Assembly (NCBI RefSeq): GCF_000143415.4
Contig: NW_003314336.1
Location: 658,853-722,852 of the forward strand
Length of the DNA: 64,000 bases
From: Selaginella moellendorffii
Lineage: Eukaryota > Streptophyta > Lycopodiopsida > Selaginellales > Selaginellaceae
Direction: 5' to 3'
The notes under the pieces are model-generated. The model was not told the origin of the DNA. It ran no database searches and saw only the letters and a program-made list of their open reading frames with translations. The position numbers and the translations under genes are program-made. Shown piece by piece: positions 1 to 9,276 of the stretch; positions within the stretch are counted from its first letter, which is position 1, and the number at the start of each line of letters is the position of its first letter.

Positions 1-31
1 ATGTATGTATATATATGTATGTATATGTATA

Positions 32-62
<31 letters not shown>

Positions 63-310
63 ACATACATATATATACATATATACATATACATATATAT
101 ATACATATACATACATATATACATATATACATATATATACATATATATACATATATACATATATACATATATATACATATATATACATATATACATACAT
201 ATATATATATACATATACATATATATACACATATATATATACATATATACATACACATATATATACACATACATATACACATACATATATACATATATAT
301 ATATACATAT
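1..310. repeat. TA / TACATA microsatellite
   Basis: The first 310 bases are almost wholly alternating T/A with periodic C and G (TATATACATA-like units). Long open frames here on the plus strand translate only to Tyr-Ile-His-Thr repeats and are artefacts of the short period. The block abuts the left end of a gypsy family A LTR. Confidence 0.95.
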
Positions 311-1027
311 GTGAGGTCTAAATGTACAGCTACGATGCTGTATAATAATATTAGTGTAATGGGATTTTGGTAGCTGTCGGATTAGTTTTAATTCGGACGA
401 CTTGCTCCTGTATATAAACTAGGGTTTTTGGGCTAATTGATATGCATATTTTCTGTATTCCTTTTCTATATTCCATACACTAAATTGAGGGGCACCTTTG
501 ATTGTCCCTGAGGAGTGCTTGAATTTGGGATTTTGGTTTAAATCTAAGTTTTGCATTGTCTATATCTAATTTTTCCATTTCTTTTCTTTTGTTCTTTTCT
601 TTCAAAATTTTCTTTTAGATCTAACTTTTGCATTGTCTAGATTTGCCTTTCCTTTTAGATTTTTCCCTTCTTTTGCTCTTTCCTTTTCATTCATCTTCAT
701 AGCAGATCAATAGTCTCCTCCTCCTTTGACTTTAGAGTAGTAGTTGGTGCAATTGCTTGATGCTATGCAATTGCAATTGAACAACTAAACTCAGTTGATG
801 GTGGCATTTATGGCACGTGGTACAACTCCTCTTGCTCTTGGTGCTAATCCTTGCGTTCGGCTGGAGTTCTTTTGCGGGAATCCTAGGGATGATATGTACC
901 ATTGGTTCGATCACTTCACAGTGATTGCCACATATCATTCACTGTTTGCAAGAGTTTCCCATGTGTCTCCAAGGGACGGCATTACAATGGTACAATGGTT
1001 TAAGTGCCGCCACTCATAGGGATTGGT
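310..1027 (+). mobile_element. Gypsy family A fragment: LTR, leader and start of gag
   Basis: This stretch matches, with many substitutions, the start of the fuller family A element at 29596. It has an LTR beginning TGTGAGG (310 to about 482), a T-rich leader, and the start of gag around 795-1019 with the same PEFFRGNPGDD-like region. The gag frame stops at about 1020, and the sequence then switches abruptly to TGTAAGGAACC, the left end of the family B LTR. It is therefore a family A copy cut by a nested family B insertion. The remainder of this copy is not seen directly beyond family B. Stops in the gag frame show it is dead. Confidence 0.8.
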
Positions 1028-2153
1028 TGTAAGGAACCAACTCCTTGAGGTGTCGTAGGCTAAAGGATCCCCGAAAGCATGACCAAAATGACAAAGAGTT
1101 CATCGGATGAGATCGAGTTTGAGATCGAGTCCAAGACCGACTCTAAGACCGAGTTTGAGATAGAGTCTGGGATTGAGTCTAAGGCCGAATCGGAGACTGA
1201 GTTCGAGACCGAGTTTGAGACTGAGTTTGAGACCGATTTCGAGACAGAGTCCGAGATCCAAATCGGGTCTGAGACCAAGTCTGAGGTCAAGTCCGAAGTC
1301 GAGTTCGAGATCGGGTCCGAGATCGAGTCCGAGATCAAGTCCGAGACCGAGTCCAAGTACTAATACAAGTGAAGGGGTGAAAGCCCAAAGCGTGCGTCTC
1401 CCAAAGGGGGGGGGGGGCTGCAGGGGGTTCCAAAAGTATAGTAGGGATAGTGAGGTCCAGGAACCAGTCTTGAAGGAACTCTTCAGTGGTGCTTCCAAAC
1501 TGATTTGAGGTTGAGACTGGGGCCGAGGGGCTTTGGGTGGGAGTGAGCATGAACTCAAGTGGTGCCGGAGAGGCCACCCAAGGAAGTGCTCAAAAGCAAC
1601 TCCCACTCCCGAAAGGGAAACCAACTATAGTGCTCCCGGCTCATGTGGAGTGGTGCCCCACTTGAGTACCTTGTGGCTCATTGGTCCTCACCCTTCCTAG
1701 GAGCTTGGGCCTTCCCTTCGGGATGGAAGTGGGGGGGTAGAGGTACCTATACCGAGCTATTAAGCCATGGTGTTTCGCCCCGGTGTCTTGAAGCAAGTGT
1801 TACACCCAAGGCTTGGGATTTAGAGGGTCCCATGATCAAGTCTTGTGGTACCAAGGGATGTTAGGAACCTGGAGGCTTGGTATGTTTGGCTGCTTGTGCC
1901 TACAAGGAGTATAGCCGAACCTTAAATCCAGTTTAACTCGAGGAGGGGGATTGAGAGAGATTTGGGGAATCTGTGGATGGATGGTTAATACTCCATTGCT
2001 CATGCAATGAGTAGCTGAAACCAAGTAGGACCAAGTAGGAGCTGGTACCATAGGCAGGAACCTTGGTGAGGGAACTTAGCTAAAGCCAAGGCAATGTTAG
2101 TTGGATAAGCCAGGTAAGCTGGCAAATTGGAAAAGAAAAATTTGTGGCTTACA
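1028..2153 (+). repeat. Family B long terminal repeat (5' LTR, about 1.1 kb)
   Basis: The left boundary TGTAAGG and right boundary GGCTTACA are inverted complements, as LTR ends should be. Four bases later a primer-binding site TGGTATCGGAGC (2157-2168) resembles the initiator-methionine tRNA site used by plant gypsy elements. A second copy of the left end lies inverted near 51157 (TGTAAGGAATCAACTCC), which confirms the boundary. Inside are a GAGTCCGAGA-type tandem array (about 1090-1370), a conserved core GTGAAAGCCCAAAGCG, a 12-base G tract (about 1406-1417) and TATAGTAGGGATAGTG. No 3' LTR is seen because the element is interrupted at 4440. Confidence 0.75.
1085..1375. repeat. GAGTCCGAGA-type tandem array inside the family B LTR
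   Basis: Degenerate units of about 6 and 12 nt built on GAG-TCC/TTC-GAG-AYC run for nearly 300 bases. Several frames on both strands stay open and translate to Glu-Ser-rich or Ser-Asp-rich repeats. That is expected of such a repeat and I do not read it as a gene. Related arrays lie at 42170-42545, 44410-44760 (inverted) and 50890-51080 (inverted). Confidence 0.85.
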
Positions 2154-4440
2154 ATTTGGTATCGGAGCCTTTTCCTCAGTTCTAGCAAAGGATAGAGGTG
2201 GATTGCTGGGAGATGGTAAAGGCAGGGCGGAAATGAACCAAGGTGGAGACGGAACCTCCTCTAGAGTTGCAACCTCCGGTTGAACAAGAGGCTATGAATG
2301 AGGAATCCTTGCATGAGGAGGACTCCAGTGAGGAAACTTCCAAACAAGAATCCGGTGGTGAGGTTCGGTTGTCTAAGGCTTGTTTTGACATTCTAGAAAG
2401 ACAATTGGCACAGAGTAATGCCTTACTAGAGACTCTCATATGCAAGCTAAACCGTGACGAGAAATGGAAGAAAAGGCAAAAGACTGTGGATGTTGGCAGT
2501 GCAGAAGGTGCGGACCCTTTGGCAGGGACTGAAGCAAAACCAAACAAGGTCAAACAGACCGAAGTGGAATTAGTCTCTCAGGTAGTTCCCATGTACAAAC
2601 CAAAGCCTTACCGGTCTTCAAGGGAGTGAATGACTATAAGGTGGTGGAGGATTAATTTTACGATATGGAAGACTATTTCTGAGCGTTGCAGTTACTAAGC
2701 TCAGAGAAGGTCCCGTGTGCAAAACCATACTTGGCAAATAATGCTAAGTCTTGGTGGAAAATGACAGAGGCCAATGAAGGACTAGTGGCCACTTGAGAAA
2801 TGATGAAGGCGAGGATCCGCGCGACTTACGTTCCTCCGAATGCTACTCTGCATCTAAGAGACGAGTTGAGTAAGCTGAAGCAGACTGGGACCATTCAAGA
2901 GTATGTGAATGGGTTTATGGCAAAGAGGATACTTGTCATAGATATGGGGGATATAGATGCGTTCCATGCCTTCATATCAAGCTTGCAAATCTGGGCTCGC
3001 GGTGAGGTGATGTGTTGGAACCCGACCAACTACAAGGAAGTGTTGGATGCGGCCATCAAGGTGCATTTCAACAATAACTTGCGAAAGGGGAACACAACGG
3101 GGTCGGGGTCTATGTTTAGCAAAGGGGCCAAACCAAGGGGAACGTATAGCAAAGGGAAATTCAAGAAGAGTTTCTCTAAGAATGAGTCCTTCGGGTTCCG
3201 GAAAGGCAAATCCGGTGGCTAGCGAGCAAGTATATGGGGGAGTCAAGAAAAAAGAGACAAACCCACAGATAACAAGGGCAAGTTGGTTAGTAGCGTCTGA
3301 AACAATGTATGCTACAACTGTGGTGAAGCGGGACACTTTTCAAAGGAATGTCCCTACCCAAAGAAGGCCAGAGCCAATATGGCCATTAAGTCGGGTGAAA
3401 TCCAAATTGAGGTATGTGATCCAATCCCTATCTCAAAGTTACTCATTACACGAGCAACTTTGGTAGAGAGTCGTTCATGACATCTACTAGCCCTCCAAGG
3501 GAAGCTTGGAGGTAGCTTTGTTAAGATATTTATTGACACGGGTGCTTCGGATAATTTTGTGACTGCAAACATAGTCTAGCAAGCCGGACTAACAGTGTAG
3601 TGGCTAGGCGAACCAAGGACTATAGAGTTTGTTCAAAGTAACCAAAGCATCAATGAGGTACTTCCATAAGCGAGAGTCGAAGTAGGGACATGGAAAGTAA
3701 ACATGGATTTCACCGTGTTGGACATGGGGGGATTTGACGTGATTTTTGGGATGGATTGGTTCAATTGATTCGTGGTAACACTGCATGGACAAAGTAAGGA
3801 CCTTGTGGTACTAGCGAATGCCCAAGGAAGAAGATCTAGGGTGGAGGCCCAAGATTTAAAGGTAGGGCAATGCAAGGCCAAAGATTCCTGCCTAAACCTG
3901 GTGTCCACGAGAGGACAACTCACTAAAGGAACCAAGGCAGCATTTTTGTGCTTATTCTCGGTGAAGAGTGACAAAAAAACGGGAACGGAAGAAGTACCTT
4001 TAGTGATCTAGCGGGTGTTGAACCAATTCCAGGATACCATGCCAGAGGAGCTACCAGTAGGGTTGCCCCTTGCACAACCGATAGAATATAAGATTGAGCT
4101 GGTCGAGGGTGCCGAAGCGGTGGTTTGTCCCCCCTATCGTTTGAACGAAAAAGAACTCGAAGAGCTTAAGCACCAACTAGAGGAGTTGGTGGACAAAGGG
4201 TATGTTAGGTTGAGCAAGTCACCATATGGGGTGCCGGTATTATTTGTGAAAAAAAAAAGATGGATCTATGCGCATGTACATAGACTACCGATTTCTTACA
4301 AAGAAGAACAAGTACCCTTTGCCAAGGATTGAGGACCTATTCAATAGGTTGGGAAAGGCAAAATATTTCACGAGGATTGACCTAAGGTCAAGATACTACC
4401 AGATCAAAATAGCAGAGGAAGATGTCGAGAAGATAACCTG
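2154..4440 (+). pseudogene. Degenerate gypsy family B gag-pol, truncated in reverse transcriptase
   Basis: Behind the primer-binding site the frames read, in order: a charged gag N-terminus (2243-2626); a gag capsid-like stretch (2800-3222) ending in a basic KGKFKKSFSK tail; a zinc knuckle near 3310-3355 (CYNCGEAGHF then SKEC); an aspartic protease around 3510-3770 (IDTGASDNFV, then FGMDWF); and the start of reverse transcriptase (4015-4330 PPYRLNEKELEEL, then [20 protein letters not shown] and [14 protein letters not shown]). Internal stops (TAG before CAA at about 3578, TGA at 3768, TAG at 4009) and a frameshift near 4255 kill it. The sequence ends abruptly at 4440, before the YxDD box, where the next element starts. 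Confidence 0.8.
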
Positions 4441-4443
4441 TTA

Positions 4444-4467
4444 AAGCTCTATTTCGTTAAAGTGGGA
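4444..4467 (+). repeat. Left inverted repeat of the 6.7 kb unit
   Basis: Twenty-four bases identical to the reverse complement of 11108-11131. Just inside, AAGTGGGA and TCCCACTT (about 4460-4485) form a small hairpin not matched at the other end. Confidence 0.75.
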
Positions 4468-4540
4468 ATTGTTATTATCCCACTTGTAAAATAAGGTTTC
4501 CAAACCTTTATATAGTATATAAATATAACAAAATTCAACT

Positions 4541-4851
4541 GCATTGAGGCACATGCCATTTTATTTTAAACAAGGAAATGTCTACTCAATCACTTTTCCT
4601 CCCCCTGCCACTGCTTCACCTCTCTCTTCTCCTTGTCATCGTCGTCCAATTTCTTTCCATCCTTTTAATATTGGCTCCGTTGCTTCGAGTCTAGGTGGAG
4701 CCCAAGTCCCCATTCAATCTTTACTTTCCCCTTATTAATAAAACAACTTCGTAGACTTCCAATAACATGCTGTAACACTTCTAGTATAATGCAAATCCTC
4801 TCAAAGAATTGTCTTTTAATATTAATACAATGGCATGGAACCCCATGCCAT
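4541..4851. repeat. 3' non-coding side of gene A with one half and one full 22-bp palindrome
   Basis: Between the left inverted repeat and the gene A stop codon there is no supported gene. It holds a half palindrome (4543-4560, GAGGCACATGCCAT) and a full palindrome with arms ATGGCATGG/CCATGCCAT (4830-4851). It is probably 3' untranslated and subterminal DNA of the unit. Confidence 0.6.
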
Positions 4852-4885
4852 AATAAGTTACATTTTTAAATAAATACATGCCATC

Positions 4886-7131
4886 TCAGACTGTTATTTT
4901 TTGCCTCCAACGCCTATACAATAATCTTGGAATTTCATCACTCTCCACACTATCAGGATTTAAACCCAATAGTAATGCCATCTCTTCTCTAATACGTCCA
5001 CGCTCATGTTCAGTGGTCGAAGAACCCATCCGGTTGAGCAGATTATGGAGATGCGGATAGTGCTTGGCTAGACAATATACATGCCATAAATGATGACTGG
5101 TGTCTGTCCGATCAAATGGCTTCTGATATACCGTTCCATCTGCCATTTGGTTGATTTCTGCAGCCACCTCCTGGACTGGCCGGTTCTCTATCACCATCGC
5201 TCCAAGCCATTTTGCAAGGTCCCCCAGAACATACGGTCCTTCTTCGACGCGCCACCAGTGCGCTTTTCAGTCCTCGTGTCTGAATATTCACAACGATCTA
5301 TAATCAAAATGGCATGAGGCCTCACGTGACCTTACCTTGTGTAGGTTGTGAGCTCGGCCCAACATGGGTATCTTCAACAGTAGCTGTTAATGCCGTTTTA
5401 GCATCTGGGGGTGGCCACGCTCCTGCATATAGAGCTTGTGAGATAACATTTAAACTTAAAGTGCGTACTCACCAGGTTCGCAGAGAAGATACTGTTTTTC
5501 TTTGGCAACTGTAATTATATGCTCCATTGAAGTCACCTCTTCAATGGAGTTTGTCACCGCAACACACGGGACACCCTTGAGTAGTGCGGCTCGAAAGAAT
5601 AGTCCGCCGCAGTTGTACTTGACAACGCATTTGCCCTTGGAGTCGGAAGCAGGTGACCCACCCGCTATTGCATTGAAGACCCAGCTGAGCATTTCCCATG
5701 CTGCACCTGGAGCTTTCTCTGGATTCGAAAGCTCCATAGCCGTCTTCAGTTCCTCAGGCACGGGTAAATTGACCTCCCTCAGATCAATTCGATCGGCCTT
5801 GTCGAACGAAGCTGGGAAGTCACTCCAGTCCCACTCTGCTGCAGGACCAATAACAAGGGCGAGTGTGAAGATGCGGACATTCGTCGGTATTTTCTTCTTA
5901 GCCATTATCCCATGGATCTCCCGCATCTCCTTGCCTTTCAACCGAGCCTTCACCTCGTTCAAGGCCTTCCAGAACTTGTGATAGGATTCGGAGTCGTAGA
6001 TCATATAGTGGACTGAAGATTCCACCTCCGCAAGTCCCACCATTAAGTCAATGATGGAGCTGACTTCGTCTACATGAGTGATCTCCTCGTTTGTGAAGTC
6101 CATCACACAAAAGATGTTCTTGACCTGCTCATCTCCACGGGAAATGATGCTCCTCCACCTTTGATCCTCATCCGAATTCACGTATACCCGGTAAGGTTCT
6201 CGATAAGCGTCTGCTGCGGGGTCAAGCTGTTTCTGAAGCCGGCGGTCGACATCCCTCTTAATGAAATTTGGATACTGATCCAACTTCTCAGCTTTACTTT
6301 TCGTGGCATCCCGCAGCAGATCGATGAACTTGGGGGCCCCCTTCACGTACTCGTCGATGTCTTCATTTGACAACTCCAGCTCTTCCATCATCTCTTGCGT
6401 GGTGTCGATGCTCACCCTCCCCACGGCCACTTGCTCGAAGATCCAATCCTTCAATAGCGCCGTACACAAGTCCTCGTATGTCACAATATGGCCGGGAGTC
6501 ATTTTGGTCTTGTTGAAGACTACCTCACCACGTAGAAGAGCATTAGCCACTGTCAGAAGGTCGTCGTCGTCTAGAGACTGCGAGAAACGCAAGGCGTTGA
6601 GCTTCAAATCATTGGGCTTCCGGCCGTCCTCCACACCCATTGAGTTTAGCAACTCCCCGTTCATGTACCTCCTCAGCACATCTACCCATTTGTCAAAAAC
6701 AACTTTTGTCGCGAGTAGAATGTTATGGATGCTGAGTGTGTCATTGACCCCCAGTGTTTTCGAGAGAAGACTCGAGAATTCCTGCAATGGAAATGGCGTG
6801 AGGCCACATGCTATGCCACATGCAACCTCTCCCTAGCTCCCTCTAGGAATTCCTCATAGCCGCTGCCCTCCTCCGGGAAGCCGCTAGGATGTGCAAGGTG
6901 GATCTTGAAGGCGGACGCTGTCTCTACCACAAGTGCCAGTCCATATTCTTGCATGGAACTGCATGGAGTGTCTGTCACTTGGATGAGGATCCCCATGCAT
7001 TCTTTTCTCCCACCATTTGTGTTGTACAGCCTCAGATCCTCGCCTTCCATCCCGAAAGTCCAACTAGTGAGCTCCTCCCCCTTCTCTGCATCCACATTGA
7101 TAGTGGCTGGAAAAAGAACGCAATTCCTCGC
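4886..7131 (-). CDS. Gene A: unknown multi-exon protein, at least 694 aa
   Basis: Four exons on the minus strand join in phase: 7131-6820, 6781-5473, 5422-5336 and 5262-4886 (TGA). The introns are about 38, 50 and 73 nt with GT...AG ends; the first and third contain a 22-bp palindrome. I recognise no domain with confidence. The large exon is acidic and helical at its N-terminal side (EELELSNEDIDEYVKG) and has a hydrophobic segment GGLFFRAALLKGVPCVAVTN near its end. The last exon carries HHLWHVYCLAKHYPHLHNLL and ends RRLLYRRWRQKITV-like. No internal stop occurs. The start is not fixed: a frame continues upstream through a likely acceptor at 7132 and first exon(s) should lie at 7150-7500. Its place beside a transposase-like gene within shared inverted repeats suggests an accessory protein of the element; this is inference. 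Confidence 0.65.
5263..5335 (-). other. 73-nt intron of gene A carrying a palindrome copy
   Basis: GTAAGG donor and AAAAG acceptor. Phase 1 on both sides keeps the frame open into the C-terminal exon. The palindrome copy (5309-5330) has one diverged arm. A nearer acceptor (TTATAG) would give a 38-nt intron and a different short C-terminus ending at 5191, but the chosen splice gives the longer, protein-like frame. Confidence 0.5.
6782..6819 (-). other. Ultra-short (about 38 nt) intron of gene A carrying a palindrome
   Basis: The frames of the two neighbouring exons join in phase 0 if GTGGCA is the donor and TTGCAG the acceptor. Most of the intron is the palindrome copy at 6793-6814. A 45-nt alternative from the upstream GT would break the frame. 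Confidence 0.5.
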
Positions 7132-7186
7132 CTGTTCAGAAATGCACAACAATTAGAGCTGACAGATGAAAAGCTAGCAGCTGGAA

Positions 7187-7345
7187 ATAACGTGAGGCCA
7201 CACGCCATTCACCACTGCATCAGATGTCTTGAGGCTGCATCCTAAGATGGCATGAGGCTACACGCCATCTGTAACCGGACTGCACTCGAGAGCCCAATCG
7301 GTGCATGCCAATGTTGCTACTGAATGGCATGTGGCCTCATGCCAT
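7187..7345. repeat. Three palindrome copies in the 5' part of gene A
   Basis: Copies of the 22-bp palindrome at 7187-7208, 7247-7268 and 7324-7345 lie about 60 and 77 bp apart, upstream of the first certain gene A exon. A donor-like ATG/GTAAGTC at about 7366-7372 on the minus strand and acceptor-like TTACAG and TTCCAG sites suggest they lie in short 5' introns between small exons I cannot assign. Confidence 0.55.
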
Positions 7346-8965
7346 TTTCTACTTGGCCTAAAAGACTTACCATTTGAAGCCGAATGGAGGCGTGACAATC
7401 GAGGCCGGACTCGCTGGCGAATGTGCACTGTGTGTGCAGCGGATCGTAGCAGCAAGGCTACTCTGCCACTTACAGTTGGAGAGTGGCACTGAAATCTCCC
7501 GGGACGCCAAGTGGGCTGCGTGTGGGTGGCGGAGTTGGCGGCGAAGTTACAAACTGGGTGTGTCTTGAAGTGGACGCCGATGCACACGAGCGCGATGCGA
7601 GCGCGAGTGTGATGCAAGCGCAAGTGGACGCCGATGCACATGAGAAACCTGTAGAGAAGGTAGATGAGCGCGAATGTGAGCGTGATCGCGAGTGGGAGCG
7701 CGATGCGAGCGCGAGTACGAAGCAAAATGCAAAACCTAACCTCACACGTGCGAAATGTCACTAATCCCGCAACGTCATCATTCTTCGGACTTGGGCGCCA
7801 CCATTAATTTCTGGATCGCCGCGCGCATGCATGCACGTGAAATCCAAAAGAAATCCGCAACGTCATCATTCCTCGGACTGCATGCACGCGAAATCCAAAA
7901 GAAAGATCATGATTGGGATATCATTTAATACCCTCGCTATATTTATACCATGCATGATTGGATATTCCAAAGCATCTTGTATTTCCAAAAATGCCAGATG
8001 TTCAGCTAAATAAAGAATGGTATACAATGTCCTTCTTGATGACCCTGCAAAGAAGCATCTCGATCGGACACCACATAAGACCACACGAGCCTTACAATGT
8101 TTCAGGGGCATTTGCCATAGATCCGACCGTTATTTTGCTCCAAAATTTTACAGTTTGGTGTGCATTGACCTTTCCATCGACACTGCAAAGGGACATCACA
8201 ATCAGATGCGGGATCACAAGAAACCAACTTCACTAACTCTGGTTTCACCAAGATCTACGTAAGGAGTTATGAAATGAAAGGACCCTCTCTATTGAAATGT
8301 GTTTATGGTCCTAGGGGCATTGTGACATATCAAAGGATTTTGCATCAAGTTCTGTATTTGCATGTTTATCAAGCTACTGAATTGCTAAACCTAAACCCTC
8401 CTTAAATATGTGGCAAATGTTGCGTGAAGAAAGATGCCCTTTCTGGGCAAATGCTGTAAGAGGCAGATGCCGAGCAGTTACACAGCGAATAATCTTGGCG
8501 CGGATCGCTGACATGGCATGGCAAAGTTCGAATCACTGACATGGCACAGCTGGATCGAGGCAAGGACATGATGTGACAAAGTTCAACGTCCGACAGCAAA
8601 GTCTAGAAGCTACTCAGTTTGAAATTTGTCAAAGGAATCATAAGATCTAGTTTGTCAGAGGATTTAATGTGACGTTCAAGCGTGTGTTATTTTTGAATTC
8701 TCGAACTCATTCCTAGGTCTATCATTTTTGTGCGCCATGTTCTTAGTTCCGCTGAGCGCAGTGAGTGCTGCTTGTGTAAGCGGCGTTGTGAGCTGTGGTT
8801 TATGCGTCTACGAGCGGTTGCGGCATTGCGAGCGCCATTACGAGTGGCAGTTTATGTGAGTGGCAGTTTGTGCGAGTGGCACTACGAGCAGTTGCGGTGT
8901 TGCAAGCGGCACTGTCTTTGGTGTGGCTACCGCTTCCTCTTGATATTCGGCACTTGTGCTTCCTG
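7346..8965. promoter_or_regulatory. Probable shared promoter region between divergent genes A and B
   Basis: This interval between the two divergent genes lacks convincing coding frames. It holds two GC- and CpG-rich blocks made of short degenerate repeats: GCGAGCGCGAGT and GTGGACGCCGATGCACA units at about 7565-7725, and GCGAGTGGCAGTT/GAGCGGTTGCGG units at about 8740-8915. Between them is ordinary sequence with partial CATGGCA motifs (8511-8545). The second block ends at a good donor (CTGGTATG, 8966) and is probably the 5' untranslated exon of gene B. The repeats suggest binding-site clusters, but nothing proves it. Confidence 0.4.
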
Positions 8966-9275
8966 GTATGTTCACCATGGAATGGCTTAGGACCACATTT
9001 AGAAATGGCATGAGGCCACATGCCATCTTGGGCCCTTGCAATTTCATGGCTAGCGTATTGTCATGTATGTTTTTACTTGCCTGCAGCTGTGTGTTTATCA
9101 AGATGGCATGAGGCCTCATGCCAATTTTGTGAATGCAAAATTTCACGTGGGTGTCAATAGCATGTTTGAATAATGGCATGTGGCCTCATGCTATTGAGGT
9201 TGTTTGGTATGTTATGATTTAGGCCATTCTCCAATCACTTTTTGTATGGTCTTAACTTCTTTTCTGCACTTTCAG
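8966..9275 (+). other. 5' UTR intron of gene B with three palindromes
   Basis: The donor GTATGTTC follows the GC-rich block and a pyrimidine-rich acceptor TTTCAG ends one base before the ATG at 9277. Three palindrome copies lie inside at 9005-9026, 9103-9124 and 9173-9194, so copies sit in introns of both genes. Confidence 0.5.
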
Positions 9276-9276
9276 A

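Noticed and set aside
1-373. Overlapping 99-122 codon frames at the left edge
   Set aside because: They translate the TA/TACATA microsatellite; low-complexity Tyr/Ile/His/Thr only.
1060-1624. Long Ser-Asp, Glu-Ser and Leu-Gly repeat frames on both strands
   Set aside because: Products of the tandem array inside the LTR; several frames are open at once, which argues against coding.
5191-5294. Alternative C-terminus of gene A using the nearer TTATAG acceptor
   Set aside because: It ends after about 35 residues and abandons a further 125 protein-like codons that join in phase with the farther acceptor.
7258-7764. 91-167 codon frames on both strands
   Set aside because: Arg/Ala/His or Asp/Ala/Glu repeats from the CpG-rich reiterated block; frames open on both strands.
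4830-9194. CRISPR-like repeated palindromes
   Set aside because: Spacing is irregular (about 60 bp to over 1 kb), copies sit in introns of a eukaryotic element, and there are no cas genes.
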